A stretch of 64,000 nucleotides of DNA from Oscillospiraceae bacterium (GCA_015064555.1 SVRZ01000007.1:1-64000); one strand, 5' to 3'; positions 18,301 through 26,784 are shown, numbered from the stretch's first letter. A program made the numbers and translations. The notes: generated from the letters alone by a model not told the origin.

Positions 18301-18439
18301 AGCTGCCCTCGGGATAGCCCTTGGAATCAAGCTCCTCCAGCATTTTAATGGCGAGATTCAGCTGGCGCTCGCGTAATAACTCCTCTGCCTGTGTGTAAAG
18401 ATTTTTGAAATAGGTTTCACTTACATTATCAAATGCCAT
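15398..18439 (-). CDS. Giant Sel1-repeat / BspA leucine-rich repeat protein
   Basis: A 1013-residue solenoid protein with no signal peptide. Residues ~10-450 are Sel1/TPR-like repeats of 36 residues (pattern 'A..YY.G.GV.KD...A.EYY..AA..G...A'), a scaffold type that binds protein partners. A spacer with another TPR unit covers ~450-540, then LRR_5/BspA repeats fill ~560-830 and again ~930-1010, interrupted by a charged linker rich in Lys, Ser and Glu. Both repeat types are interaction modules; no catalytic motif seen. Finding LRR_5 repeats in a protein that should stay in the cytoplasm is unusual. Gene follows the glycerophosphodiesterase by 15 bp in one operon. Confidence 0.85.
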   Translation of the reverse strand: MAFDNVSETYFKNLYTQAEELLRERQLNLAIKMLEELDSKGYPEGSCLLARVLRGRWGAEPDLERAFMLYSKAFAMGYASAEVGIADCYYYGLGVKPNRNKAIEIYRRHAELGNNDAKYQLARAYSIGLGVEKDLGRSFEMFTELVDSGYANAYYNLGLQYFNGKAVEYSHEKAMELYNKAIEAGHPEGYYGIAWTYYQGKGNEKDYNKAFEYFMLAANENYPAALNSIAYMYTNGEGVAKDYAAALEFTKRSMKYMNSRAIYDYAYAYYMGYGVDKNYDTALEYLRMADEYGCDRVYVTLGHAYYYGNGVEKSMERSLEYYTLAAEKADNKNALYFIGTAHINGSAPASCKNLKLGYEYLLRASELGHERAESYLDAQIKDGLLDKIAEADRLEENLRLAEEGDAGALAGLAAHYSYGVHTLERKFDEAAEYARRALQKEPDNAEALTALAYIYVESFGASAEQLNESVVLFERAISLDFEKAYELFYQAFYYGKYDQRQYKKDGEWVDVYTDETLKKSEILAIRASNKKRQASVEEYRTEHSVEGDFHIEGTVLKKYLGFSQIVKIPEGITEIGASAFESCYCVRQVIFPRELNTIGYRAFYDCRLIRSINLPATLEIIGKNAFEATNLEELVCPDGLKVIGEMAFENCNRLKKITLSEAIESIGQCAFDATAFIDNYESGEPKYIPGKTNPKKLLYMAEEYDGESYDIEQGVEIIGAYVLSECPNVEKVTFPKSITHISPYAFAESALTEVKLPAIEQIPDHAFMSCTGLKKITFSKKNKYIRKSAFIYCDELKSIKLPPYIKEIEENAFGYCELKTVTLPRGFEFPRAAMGLDDIYEDISFSYYDPEGDERNSSAKKTPKEEKKSDADMPKTAPVSKYPPEFEVLLNQKIGYLGKDGRWNYYTGDRIVGYKGTTANLVIPQGIIDIGDNAFAYRSEIRNIIFPSSLIRIEHSAFSHCTGLTEVRLPQTLKYLGSNVFYKTGMEKLYISRNTLVAPEAFKGLGLFKVKKY

Positions 18440-18454
18440 AGCGGAGCCTCCTCT

Positions 18455-19177
18455 TTATTCAAGAATATTCGTGGTTATATAATCAATGCCGTATGAAATA
18501 AGCCTGTCTGCCTCGGCGGGATCATCAACCGTCCAGGCATTTACCCTTATTCCGTGGGCATGGCAATCGGCAATAAGCTCGGCTGTCACCTCTTTATAGT
18601 TGATGTCAAGATCCATCCTGTGCTCGGCGAGGCGCATAAGCACCTCGGAACCGAAATCACGGAACATAAGGAACTGAACCGTAGCCTCGGGATATCCCTC
18701 TCTTACGTAAACGAGGTTATCAAAATCAAAGGATATAAAGGTCGTTGAGCCTATATAATCAAGCTCGGCTATTTCGGCGCAGATCGCGGATACCTCTTCC
18801 TTTGTAAAGCTGTTCTTCAATTCAAGAACGGCAACCTTGCCATATCTTTTGCAAACAGTTATATATTCGCTGAGCGTAGGTATGCGCATATCTACAGAAG
18901 AATATCCGCTCTTATCGTGAAGCTCAAGCGAGCGAAGCAGGTCAAAATCTGTTTCTTCCACCTCGCACCTCGTATCCGATACGCGTCCTGTATGATCGTC
19001 ATGTATGATGACGAATTTGCCGTCTGCAGTCTTATGAACGTCGGATTCTATACCGTAATAGGATCTGTTACCCGCCGCTACAAAGGCAGAGAGCGTGTTC
19101 TCAAGCTCGATACCGCTGACACCGCGGTGAGCCACAATAAGAGTATTTTTATGATCGTTTATTTTGATGGTATTCAT
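18455..19177 (-). CDS. Glycerophosphodiester phosphodiesterase
   Basis: GDPD-family phosphodiesterase (240 residues, cytosolic, no signal peptide) expected to release glycerol 3-phosphate from deacylated phospholipids. Catalytic signatures are AHRGVSGIELENTLSAF near the N-terminus, GIESDVHKTADGKFVIIHDD with the metal-binding Glu/Asp and second His, and VLELKN in the middle. Ends with the usual VNAWTVDDPAEADRL segment. It is the first gene of a two-gene unit with the Sel1/LRR protein. Confidence 0.92.
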   Translation of the reverse strand: MNTIKINDHKNTLIVAHRGVSGIELENTLSAFVAAGNRSYYGIESDVHKTADGKFVIIHDDHTGRVSDTRCEVEETDFDLLRSLELHDKSGYSSVDMRIPTLSEYITVCKRYGKVAVLELKNSFTKEEVSAICAEIAELDYIGSTTFISFDFDNLVYVREGYPEATVQFLMFRDFGSEVLMRLAEHRMDLDINYKEVTAELIADCHAHGIRVNAWTVDDPAEADRLISYGIDYITTNILE

Positions 19178-19195
19178 TTTTTCACCTTCAATTTA

Positions 19196-19237
19196 AAAAG
19201 TAGCCGCCCGGAAATTATACCGCAGTACGGCTACTTC
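19196..19237 (-). terminator. Terminator of the galacturonide operon
   Basis: AAGTAGCCG and CGGCTACTT (19228-19236) form the stem; on the minus strand a TTTTT run follows. It sits directly at the predicted start site of the glycerophosphodiesterase promoter, insulating the two units. Confidence 0.65.
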
Positions 19238-19266
19238 ATTATATCACTACTTTTAAAATATTGCAA
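19238..19266 (-). promoter_or_regulatory. Promoter of the glycerophosphodiesterase operon
   Basis: Minus-strand TTGCAA (19261-19266), 17 bp, TATAAT (19238-19243). Confidence 0.6.
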
Positions 19267-19297
19267 TAGATTTTTAAGAATTGAGCGAAAAATGGCA

Positions 19298-20671
19298 TCA
19301 AAGAGTAACACCGTCGTGAAAAACAGCTATCTCTCTGTAGCCGTTCCTTTCGTTTCGGGTTTCCTCTCCGGATGCGGTTCTGATTATCAGCTCAAAAAGC
19401 GCATCACAAGCCGCTGCCTTATCGGAAAGCACCGCCGAGGCATCGAAATCTATCCATGCCGGCTTTTCATCGGCAAGGACACTGTTGGTCGCTATCTTCA
19501 CCGTCGGGACAGGTGCTCCGAGAGGCGTTCCGCGACCTGTTGTAAAGAGGATCATATGCGCTCCCGCCGCAGTAAGGTTCGTTATGGCGCATATATCGTT
19601 GCCCGGACCGTTCAACAGATTGAGCCCCTGCCGAGAGACGCATTCGCCTATCCGGAGAACGTCCGAAACAGGACCTGTGCCACCCTTCTGCACGCAACCG
19701 AGCGATTTTTCCTCCAGTGTGCTTATCCCGCCCGCCTTGTTACCCGGAGAGGGATTCTCATATATCGGCTGACCGTATCTCATAAAGTAGGATTTAAAGC
19801 CGTTTATCATATCCACAAGCTTATCAAACGTAACACGGTCCCGGCATCTTTGCATAAGAAGCCCCTCCGCGCCGAACATCTCGGGTACCTCCGTCATAAC
19901 CGTTGCCGCACCGGATGCGGCAAGGCGGTCTGCTATCATACCCACCAGAGGGTTTGCCGTTATGCCGCTGTATCCGTCGCTTCCGCCGCATTTCAAGCCT
20001 ACCACAAGTCGGGAAAGCGGCACGGGCACGCGCTTATCTGTGCTCATTCTCTCCCTGAGCTCTCCTATTATGGCAAGCCCATCGGCTATTTCATCCGCCG
20101 AGTCACGACAGTTAAGAAATCTGACACGCTCGGCATCGTATTCACCCAAAAAGGATTTGAAATGCGAAATATTATTGTTCTCACATCCGAGTCCGAGGAC
20201 TATGATACCGCCTGCATTAGGGTGATTCACAAGGCCCTTGAGAATGTGGCAGGTAAATTTCATATCGTCACCGAGCTGAGAGCATCCGTAGGGGTGCGTG
20301 TATGCAAATGCCCCTCCGAGCGCGGCAAGCCTCTCGGCAATTTTATTGACACATCCGACAGTGGGGATTATCCATATTTCGTTGCGTATGCCGACAGAGC
20401 CGTCATCCCTGACATATCCTTCGAAAAAGAGCTCCTCCCCGCTGCTCGGGATCTCACACGGTATGGGGGTATACTCGTAATCGAGAAGCTCTCCGAGAGC
20501 GGTTGAAAGGTTATCGGTATGTACTCTCTCACCTTTCTTTATATCGGCGGTGGCGATACCTATCGGCATACCGTATTTTATGACACATTCGCCCCGATCT
20601 ATATCACGAACGGCATATTTGTGACCGTCGGCAAGGCTTATTTCAACGTTATCCTTATCGTTAATTCTCAT
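19298..20671 (-). CDS. uxaA: Altronate dehydratase
   Basis: Dehydrates D-altronate to 2-keto-3-deoxygluconate in hexuronate catabolism. The N-terminal SAF-like part (KYAVRDIDRGECVIKYGMPIG) and the large C-terminal part (ECVSRQGLNLLNGPGND, TTGRGTPLGAPVPTVKIATN) are both present, so it is the full-length enzyme. I start at 20671 (MRINDKDNV), which matches the family N-terminus; the SD-like AAAGGAG lies upstream of an in-frame ATG at 20707 with only three bases of spacing, so that start is an alternative. Last gene of the operon, just after uxaB. Confidence 0.9.
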   Translation of the reverse strand: MRINDKDNVEISLADGHKYAVRDIDRGECVIKYGMPIGIATADIKKGERVHTDNLSTALGELLDYEYTPIPCEIPSSGEELFFEGYVRDDGSVGIRNEIWIIPTVGCVNKIAERLAALGGAFAYTHPYGCSQLGDDMKFTCHILKGLVNHPNAGGIIVLGLGCENNNISHFKSFLGEYDAERVRFLNCRDSADEIADGLAIIGELRERMSTDKRVPVPLSRLVVGLKCGGSDGYSGITANPLVGMIADRLAASGAATVMTEVPEMFGAEGLLMQRCRDRVTFDKLVDMINGFKSYFMRYGQPIYENPSPGNKAGGISTLEEKSLGCVQKGGTGPVSDVLRIGECVSRQGLNLLNGPGNDICAITNLTAAGAHMILFTTGRGTPLGAPVPTVKIATNSVLADEKPAWIDFDASAVLSDKAAACDALFELIIRTASGEETRNERNGYREIAVFHDGVTL

Positions 20672-20715
20672 AGCATTTAATCGGCACGGGGCTACCCATA
20701 TGCACATCTTCTCCT

Positions 20716-21954
20716 TTATAGCCTGATAATATCGCTGATATCTCTGCCCCACAGCTTCTCCGAGCGGAGTATCTGTCGGAGGCTGCTCTCACGGATGAAG
20801 GATATGATATCGGGATCATCCTGTGGCGGCGCAGTCTTATAAAGCTCGATAAGCTTCGCAAATGCCATCGACAAAGAGATAGGCGGTGTGCCGTTAAGCC
20901 TTACGTATTCCTCTACCGAGGGAAGAATGCGTACACGGAATTTACTTATCGAATTGAGGGCTATTGCCGCGCATCTGTGCTTCAGATACGGGTTTTTGAA
21001 GCGGGTAATCACCTCATCCGTATACGAGGAAAGCTCATCCTCGGTATACAGATCTCCCAGCGTTTCCTTTATCTCCGAAAGGCATCCTTCAAGATGCGAG
21101 CGGAGCACAGGATCGCCGATAGCGGAAAGTACGGTTTCTTTCCCTTCGAGCAACGCATATGGCACCAAGGCGGTATGTGCACCGTTCAGCATCCTGACCT
21201 TGCGCATCCTGTATTTTTCAAGATCGCTTGTATATATGACGTTAAGCCCTGCCTCGGCAAATGGAATACCTATATCCTCTCCCTCTATAACCCACAAAAA
21301 ATACAATTCGGATGCATTGTCCAAGGGATTGGGATTATGCGCGTTTTTATCGCTTCCTGTCACTATTCTGTCAACTAAAGTGTTCATAAAGCGGTTATTT
21401 TCTTTTATCCAAGTAATAAATCCGTCACCAAGCGACCACTCGTCCGCGTATCTCAAAATGATAGATCTGAGCATATCTCCGTTCTTCTCTATAAGCTCAC
21501 AGGGGAGGACGGTCACGCCCTCTGCACCCGAAAGATACCGACGGTATAAGAGCTGTGCAAGCTTGCCCGGAAAGGACCTGCATACAACATTCAGCCTATC
21601 CGACGGACAGTAGCATATCCCCGCCTCTGTGGTGTTCGATATCACGTATTTAAGATTTTCAAGCTCTGCAAGAGCGAGATATGCATCATAATCACTCGCC
21701 GCATTTATACACCTTGAAAGCACGCTCACCGAAAGCGATTCCTCGCGCGGCTCTCCATCTCTTATGCCTCGGCATACGTGAGTGTATACAGGGGTAGAAT
21801 TTATAGCCTCACAAAGGCCGCGGTCGGTCGATTGGACCACGACAACAGAGGGCTTGAAATCGGTTCTTTCCGCGACGAGCTGAAGGCCCCAATCGGCAAA
21901 GCCGCGCAGAAATGCACCCGTTCCAAACTGTATTATATTTTCGTTTCCGTTCAT
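20716..21954 (-). CDS. uxaB: Tagaturonate reductase (mannitol dehydrogenase family)
   Basis: NADH-dependent reductase converting tagaturonate to altronate, the step before UxaA. Polyol dehydrogenase family features: N-terminal nucleotide-binding IIQFGTGAFLRGF, VISNTTEAGI, ITWIKENNRFMNTLVDRIV and the catalytic Lys region KVRMLNGAHTALVPYA. At 412 residues it is shorter than the enterobacterial enzyme but matches compact Firmicutes versions. Its position between a galacturonidase-type GH4 gene and uxaA argues for tagaturonate rather than mannitol or fructuronate. Confidence 0.87.
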   Translation of the reverse strand: MNGNENIIQFGTGAFLRGFADWGLQLVAERTDFKPSVVVVQSTDRGLCEAINSTPVYTHVCRGIRDGEPREESLSVSVLSRCINAASDYDAYLALAELENLKYVISNTTEAGICYCPSDRLNVVCRSFPGKLAQLLYRRYLSGAEGVTVLPCELIEKNGDMLRSIILRYADEWSLGDGFITWIKENNRFMNTLVDRIVTGSDKNAHNPNPLDNASELYFLWVIEGEDIGIPFAEAGLNVIYTSDLEKYRMRKVRMLNGAHTALVPYALLEGKETVLSAIGDPVLRSHLEGCLSEIKETLGDLYTEDELSSYTDEVITRFKNPYLKHRCAAIALNSISKFRVRILPSVEEYVRLNGTPPISLSMAFAKLIELYKTAPPQDDPDIISFIRESSLRQILRSEKLWGRDISDIIRL

Positions 21955-21991
21955 TTTGGATTTTCACCTTCTTACCTTAACGGCCTTATAC

Positions 21992-23455
21992 TTATGTCGC
22001 CCTTACGGCATTTATAATTCCATTGTAGCCCTGGAGGAAGTCCTCGGCTATCTTCACCATTCTGATAACAGCCTTATCGCCCCTGAAGCTGAAGGATATG
22101 CCGAGATTGCCGAAATATTTATCTATTATCTGCACCCGAAGAAGCAACTGATGAGCATTTCTCCAGGCGGCGGATGCGGCGCATTTGTATCTGTTACCCG
22201 CGGCGGGCTTGCCGCCTACAGTATCGGAATATCCCTCCTCGGGGAAATAGGAGAATACGTTTTCGCACATACCGAAGGGGATAATCATCTCACGTCCTTT
22301 TCGCACGTATCTGAAGATACACTCTTTACCGAAGTGTAGCGAAAACTCGCTGATGCCTATAGGATTCTTTTCTGCAATATACCTCTCGTTACCTACAGAA
22401 AGCTCAAGGTCGGAGGTCTTCTCTCCTCTTACGGCGAAAAGCCGGAAATCGTCGGGAATAGGCTCGCCATCGTATTCGGGAAGGGCTACATCGGATGCTT
22501 CATCGTATACCATTGTGAAATAGCCGTCTATTATCAGCGACTTTGCTATGTCACATCCCTGATTATCACCGTTATATATCAATATCATATCCTTATCGGG
22601 CGAACAAATGGCAAGCTGACAGCCCATTCCGTTAAAGAAGAAGGAATTGCGCTTGGTTCTCCAGATGAGGTAGCCGTATCCCTGCTCGGTCAAGGTATCG
22701 AAGCCGTAATCCGAGGTGTCAACAAGTGCCGAGGTTGCCTCCCTTACATAATCGGCAGAGAGGATCTGCTCACCGTCAATGCTGCCGCCGTTCAGCATAA
22801 AGCGCGCGACCTTCAAAAGGTCGAAAGGGCGCATAAGGAGCGCCGAATCAGACCAGCTGTGTCCACCCGGGCACTTAAGGCATTCATACTTCTCGATGCC
22901 AAGCCTTTTAAAGAGCTTTTCACCCAGGTAGTCCGTAAGCTCCATACCGCTCACGCGCTCGATAAGAGCACCGAGGATAAACGAGCCTGTGCTGTCATAC
23001 CTGAAGAAATTATCGGACGGATACTCGGATGCCCCTCTTGGAGTGAAGTAATCGGCAACTCTGTCCTCGTGCTTCCTTGCAAGCCATGACCAGACGGACG
23101 GATTGATTGCGGTGCTCATTGTGAGCATATGACGAATTGTTTGTTTTTTTATATTTTCATCAGGGTTTTCGGCGCATTCTGCAGGGAAATATACAGAAAT
23201 GGGATCATCGAGAGATACCTTTCCCTCGTCAATAAGAAAGCCCATTGCAATTCCGACGAAGCTCTTGGTTACCGAATACAGCCTGTGAAGAAAATCGGGG
23301 CCGAAGGGCTTCCAATATCTTTCAAAAACTATATCGTTTCCTCTTGCGATTATCAGCGAGTGAGTAGAGAGCCCCGAATCCTCAAGGTGGGCTATATATT
23401 TTTTTATGCTCGCGGTGGAAATACCGCGGCTCTCGGGAGATGCATAGTTAAACAT
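21992..23455 (-). CDS. Serine hydrolase, beta-lactamase/class C family
   Basis: A 487-residue penicillin-binding-protein-like hydrolase. The SxxK nucleophile motif is Ser61-Val-Thr-Lys64, and the Tyr motif lies in RYDSTGSFILGALIERVSG. No signal peptide, so it is probably cytosolic. A ~130-residue extra C-terminal domain follows the catalytic fold. In a galacturonide operon the most natural role would be de-esterification of an acetylated or methylated oligogalacturonide (inference from context), although family members also include peptidases and lactamases. Confidence 0.82.
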   Translation of the reverse strand: MFNYASPESRGISTASIKKYIAHLEDSGLSTHSLIIARGNDIVFERYWKPFGPDFLHRLYSVTKSFVGIAMGFLIDEGKVSLDDPISVYFPAECAENPDENIKKQTIRHMLTMSTAINPSVWSWLARKHEDRVADYFTPRGASEYPSDNFFRYDSTGSFILGALIERVSGMELTDYLGEKLFKRLGIEKYECLKCPGGHSWSDSALLMRPFDLLKVARFMLNGGSIDGEQILSADYVREATSALVDTSDYGFDTLTEQGYGYLIWRTKRNSFFFNGMGCQLAICSPDKDMILIYNGDNQGCDIAKSLIIDGYFTMVYDEASDVALPEYDGEPIPDDFRLFAVRGEKTSDLELSVGNERYIAEKNPIGISEFSLHFGKECIFRYVRKGREMIIPFGMCENVFSYFPEEGYSDTVGGKPAAGNRYKCAASAAWRNAHQLLLRVQIIDKYFGNLGISFSFRGDKAVIRMVKIAEDFLQGYNGIINAVRAT

Positions 23456-23478
23456 AAAATTCCCCTTTCCCGATAAGC

Positions 23479-24888
23479 TCAGATTCCGTAAACACCAAGA
23501 TATTTCTTGGTGTTTTCTATCATTTCGTCAAAGAGCGCTCTTGCATCATCAAGAGGAATGCCGACGAGCGGATCGACGGCGAATGCCGCAAATGCTGCAT
23601 CAAGATCGCGCGCAACAGCCGCATTGAGTATCTGCTCCTGCTCTCCGACTATTCTCGAAACGAGCGGATATACAGTCACAGGAAGGTTGCCTGCCATAAC
23701 CGGAGAAACCTCGTCGGCTCTCATCACGGCATTTGTTTCAACTATCGCTCCGAGAGGAAGATTGGGTATCTGACCTACGTTTGGTATATTGACATTGGTT
23801 ACAAGATCCCCGAGCCCGAGAAGCGCGCATAGCATCATAACGCCCTCCTCGCCGGTCGAGCCTATCTTTATCTTTACCCTTCCCTCGTAGTAATCATCGC
23901 TCTTCTTAAGCCTGTTCCGAAGATCAAGCCTTCTGTAGCTCACCGGAGTCAGATTGAATGCCCACTTTTTTCTTACCGCTTCTACAGAATCAAGATACCA
24001 TTTACCCGGGCAGAATTCGGCAAGATGGCGGTCGCCCGCCGCGGCTATCGCACCGTAGCGAAGGAACAGATCCATCTTTACCTTATGCTTAAGCTTCCAG
24101 ACGTTGCTGTCATCCTCATCCCACTTATGGAAGCTATCCTTAAGATCGACGTATCCCGTCTCGCGGTATTTCTCGCAGAAGGCGCGATATACCGGGAAAA
24201 GATCTATATTTCTGTATTTTGCCTCGGTCAGCCAGGTGAAATGATTTACGCCGACCACGTTCACCTTTATCTCGCTTCGGCTCTCGCATTTGATGCCGAG
24301 GATATCGTCAAGAGCCGTCATAAGCAGCTTCTGAGTTCCGAAGACCTCGTGACAGCAGCCGATAGCCTTTATACCCGGGAAGGTGCGGTAGAGCGCGCCT
24401 ACGCAAAGCGACATGGGGTTTGTATAGTTTATCACCCATGCGCGGGGACAGTTTTCCTCTACCTTTGCTGCGATATATTCAAACATAGGAATCGTTCTCA
24501 GCGCGCGGATAACGCCGCCGGGTCCCGTGGTATCGCCTACGGGCTGATATATTCCGTACTTTTCGGGTGTATGGACGTCGCTCTCCATTTCGTCAAACGT
24601 GCCGGGCAGAATAGAGATTATTACAAAATCCGCACCCGAAAGTGCCTCATCTATGGTTTTCGATGCGCGGTAATTCCATCGGGAAAGAGCGCCCTCCGCC
24701 TCGTTGAAGCGAGCGCCTATAGCCTCGTTTCTTTTCGCGGCATCGTAGTCGATATCATAAAGATATACCTCGCCGCTCATTTTATCACAGCCTGCAAGGT
24801 CTGTCATAAGCGTCCATGCCCATCCGCGTGAGCCGCCGCCTATATATGCGATCTTTACTTCCTCTGCTTTTCCACGGTTAAATTTCAT
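23479..24888 (-). CDS. Glycoside hydrolase family 4, probable alpha-galacturonidase
   Basis: NAD- and Mn-dependent GH4 hydrolase of 469 residues. It has the Rossmann motif AYIGGGSRGWAWTLM, the SALPGTF-like segment 'ISILPGTFDEM', NYTNPMSL, and the metal-binding Cys-His pair in GCCHEVFGTQ. The CHEV variant is, to my knowledge, the one found in alpha-galacturonidases of the LplD type rather than in alpha-glucosidases or galactosidases. With uxaB and uxaA downstream the pathway is oligogalacturonide to galacturonate to KDG. Uronate isomerase, KDG kinase and aldolase are not in this window. Confidence 0.87.
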   Translation of the reverse strand: MKFNRGKAEEVKIAYIGGGSRGWAWTLMTDLAGCDKMSGEVYLYDIDYDAAKRNEAIGARFNEAEGALSRWNYRASKTIDEALSGADFVIISILPGTFDEMESDVHTPEKYGIYQPVGDTTGPGGVIRALRTIPMFEYIAAKVEENCPRAWVINYTNPMSLCVGALYRTFPGIKAIGCCHEVFGTQKLLMTALDDILGIKCESRSEIKVNVVGVNHFTWLTEAKYRNIDLFPVYRAFCEKYRETGYVDLKDSFHKWDEDDSNVWKLKHKVKMDLFLRYGAIAAAGDRHLAEFCPGKWYLDSVEAVRKKWAFNLTPVSYRRLDLRNRLKKSDDYYEGRVKIKIGSTGEEGVMMLCALLGLGDLVTNVNIPNVGQIPNLPLGAIVETNAVMRADEVSPVMAGNLPVTVYPLVSRIVGEQEQILNAAVARDLDAAFAAFAVDPLVGIPLDDARALFDEMIENTKKYLGVYGI

Positions 24889-24925
24889 ATATTTATCCTC
24901 TCTGCACGCGTCAGCGATTTCGATT

Positions 24926-24950
24926 TCAAGGAAGGATTATCTTTCCTTGA
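24926..24950. promoter_or_regulatory. Inverted repeat upstream of the galacturonide operon
   Basis: TCAAGGAA (24926-24933) and TTCCTTGA (24943-24950) form an 8-bp dyad in the leader between the GH4 gene and its AT-rich promoter region. It may be a binding site for the divergent AraC regulator or a leader hairpin; the sequence alone does not decide. Confidence 0.4.
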
Positions 24951-25025
24951 TTCTATACTATAACATTTTTTTGTTATTTTCTACTATTTTTTTATCCGAT
25001 TTGCCGCAAAACATAAAAATATTGC

Positions 25026-25054
25026 TTGATTTACCGATATTTATATGCTATAAT
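25026..25054 (+). promoter_or_regulatory. Promoter of the AraC regulator gene
   Basis: TTGATT (25026-25031), 17 bp, TATAAT (25049-25054) with extended TG at 25046-25047. Confidence 0.7.
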
Positions 25055-25081
25055 AGGACATAACCTCACGGGGGTATCATT

Positions 25082-25876
25082 ATGAAGCAGATCGTTGTAA
25101 ACAGAAGCATACGCAAGAAGAAGGGTGTTCTGACCAGCCACTTTCATAACGTATACGAAATATATTATCTGACCGAGGGGCATATGCGGTATATCATAGC
25201 AGACAGGATATATCCGATATCAAAGGGTGATATTGTGCTGATTCCGCAGGGTGTAATACACAACACCGCATACGATTCGGAAACGGCTTCAAGACTCCTT
25301 GTGAATTTTCCGGGGGAGCTCATCGCCGACAAACGCCTGCTTGAATGCTTTGATAAAAGCATAGTGCACGCATCCGAGGATGTTGCGAAGGAATTCGAGA
25401 TCGTTTTCGGACGGCTCGAAAAGGAAAAGAACCGCGCCGATGCCTATTCTGAAACCCTTATAAGACAATACCTGACAGAGCTTCTCATAATTATCGCAAG
25501 GATAGACGGTGCTCCGCCGCCACCGAAGCTTGACGGATATTCGCGCATTATGCAATCGGCAGTTGAATTTATCAATTCAAGCTACCAATCCGAGATAAGC
25601 CTGTGCTCTATTGCGGAAAGGTTCTCGCTCAGCAAGAGCTTTTTCTCGCGCAAGTTCAAGGAGGTCACCGGCTTCGGTCTTTCGGAATATATTACGCTCG
25701 TCAGAATAAAAAATGCCGAGCGCATGCTTGACAGCACCGAGTGCTCGGTTACCGACATAGCCTTCGCCTGCGGCTTCAACGACAGCAGCTATTTTACCTC
25801 CACATTCAAAAGGATAATGGGAAAAACACCGCTTAAATATAAAAAGGAAATAAAAAACAATGGCAAATATAATTAA
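25082..25876 (+). CDS. AraC-family transcriptional regulator
   Basis: A 264-residue sugar-responsive activator: N-terminal cupin (about 1-140, with the HFHNVYEIYYLTEG and GDIVLIPQGVIH segments) for ligand binding and a C-terminal pair of helix-turn-helix motifs (about 160-260, ending IAFACGFNDSSYFTSTFKRIMGKTPLKYK). It is divergent from the galacturonide operon, so it most likely controls it. The stop overlaps the following methyltransferase gene by 17 bp, an unexpected link that is probably just compactness. Confidence 0.92.
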   Translation: MKQIVVNRSIRKKKGVLTSHFHNVYEIYYLTEGHMRYIIADRIYPISKGDIVLIPQGVIHNTAYDSETASRLLVNFPGELIADKRLLECFDKSIVHASEDVAKEFEIVFGRLEKEKNRADAYSETLIRQYLTELLIIIARIDGAPPPPKLDGYSRIMQSAVEFINSSYQSEISLCSIAERFSLSKSFFSRKFKEVTGFGLSEYITLVRIKNAERMLDSTECSVTDIAFACGFNDSSYFTSTFKRIMGKTPLKYKKEIKNNGKYN

Positions 25877-26690
25877 GATAACCGATATAAACAAACCCGA
25901 GCTTGACGTTTTCGTCAGACTCACGGGAGCGCAGCTCAGAAACAAGCTCGAGCCCGATAAGGGCATCTTCATAGCCGAGAGCCCCACCGTTATCTCGGTG
26001 GCTCTCGGCTCGGGGTGCGAGCCTATATCTATGCTGACGGATGAAAGACTGCTCTCGGGCGAGGGCGTTCCCGAAATTATAGAAAGAGTGGGAGATATAC
26101 CGATATACACAGCCGAAAGAGATACGCTGAAGACCTTGACAGGCTTTGAATTGACACGCGGTGCCCTCTGCGCTATGAAAAGGCCTGTGCCGAAAAGTGC
26201 CTCGGAGCTCTGCCGCGATGCAAAAAGAATTGCCGTGCTCGAGGCGGTCACCGACTCGACAAACATAGGCGCGCTATTCAGATCTGCCGCCGCGCTTGGT
26301 ATTGATGCCGTGCTTATCACGCCCACCTGCTGCGATCCTCTTTGCCGCCGTGCTATAAGAGTGAGCATGGGAACCGTTTTTCAGGTTCCTTGGGCAAGGA
26401 TCGGAGATACCCCCTCGGACTGGCCCGAAAAGGGGCTTCGGCTTTTGTCGGAGCTTGGATTCAAGACTGCGGCTATGGCACTCAGGGATGATACGGTATC
26501 TATAGACGATCCGCGACTTCAGGCAGAAGATCGCCTTGCAATAATCCTCGGCACCGAGGGTGACGGGCTTTCAAAAAGCACTATCGCAAGCTGTGATTAC
26601 ACCGTAAAAATACCGATGTCACACGGGGTTGACTCGCTCAACGTTGCCGCCGCAGGCGCAGTCGCATTTTGGATTTTAGGTAAGAGATAA
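25860..26690 (+). CDS. TrmH/SpoU-family RNA 2'-O-methyltransferase
   Basis: SPOUT methyltransferase of 276 residues. The N-terminal substrate-binding part (1-110, 'IFIAESPTVI') precedes the SPOUT knot with motif 1 DSTNIGALFRSAAALG, motif 2 AIILGTEGDGLS and motif 3 IPMSHGVDSLNVAAAGAV. Target is a ribose in tRNA or rRNA; which one cannot be told. The ATG lies inside the end of the araC-type gene; expression is probably coupled. Confidence 0.9.
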   Translation: MANIIKITDINKPELDVFVRLTGAQLRNKLEPDKGIFIAESPTVISVALGSGCEPISMLTDERLLSGEGVPEIIERVGDIPIYTAERDTLKTLTGFELTRGALCAMKRPVPKSASELCRDAKRIAVLEAVTDSTNIGALFRSAAALGIDAVLITPTCCDPLCRRAIRVSMGTVFQVPWARIGDTPSDWPEKGLRLLSELGFKTAAMALRDDTVSIDDPRLQAEDRLAIILGTEGDGLSKSTIASCDYTVKIPMSHGVDSLNVAAAGAVAFWILGKR

Positions 26691-26741
26691 CAGGAATTTG
26701 TAAATAAATATTAGCAATAACGGGATGGAGCATAGCAAGAA

Positions 26742-26780
26742 AGAGGGTAGCTCAAGTTTTTTGAACTTGAGCTACCCTCT
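26742..26780. terminator. Perfect 17-bp hairpin terminator
   Basis: AGAGGGTAGCTCAAGTT (26742-26758) pairs exactly with AACTTGAGCTACCCTCT (26764-26780), loop TTTTG, then GTTTTT. It lies between the methyltransferase gene and the convergent small membrane protein gene and is nearly identical to the hairpin at 8994-9029. Confidence 0.75.
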
Positions 26781-26784
26781 GTTT

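Noticed and set aside
18917..20506. 529-codon open frame on the plus strand
   Set aside because: Crosses a terminator and two real genes (uxaA and the glycerophosphodiesterase) on the other strand.
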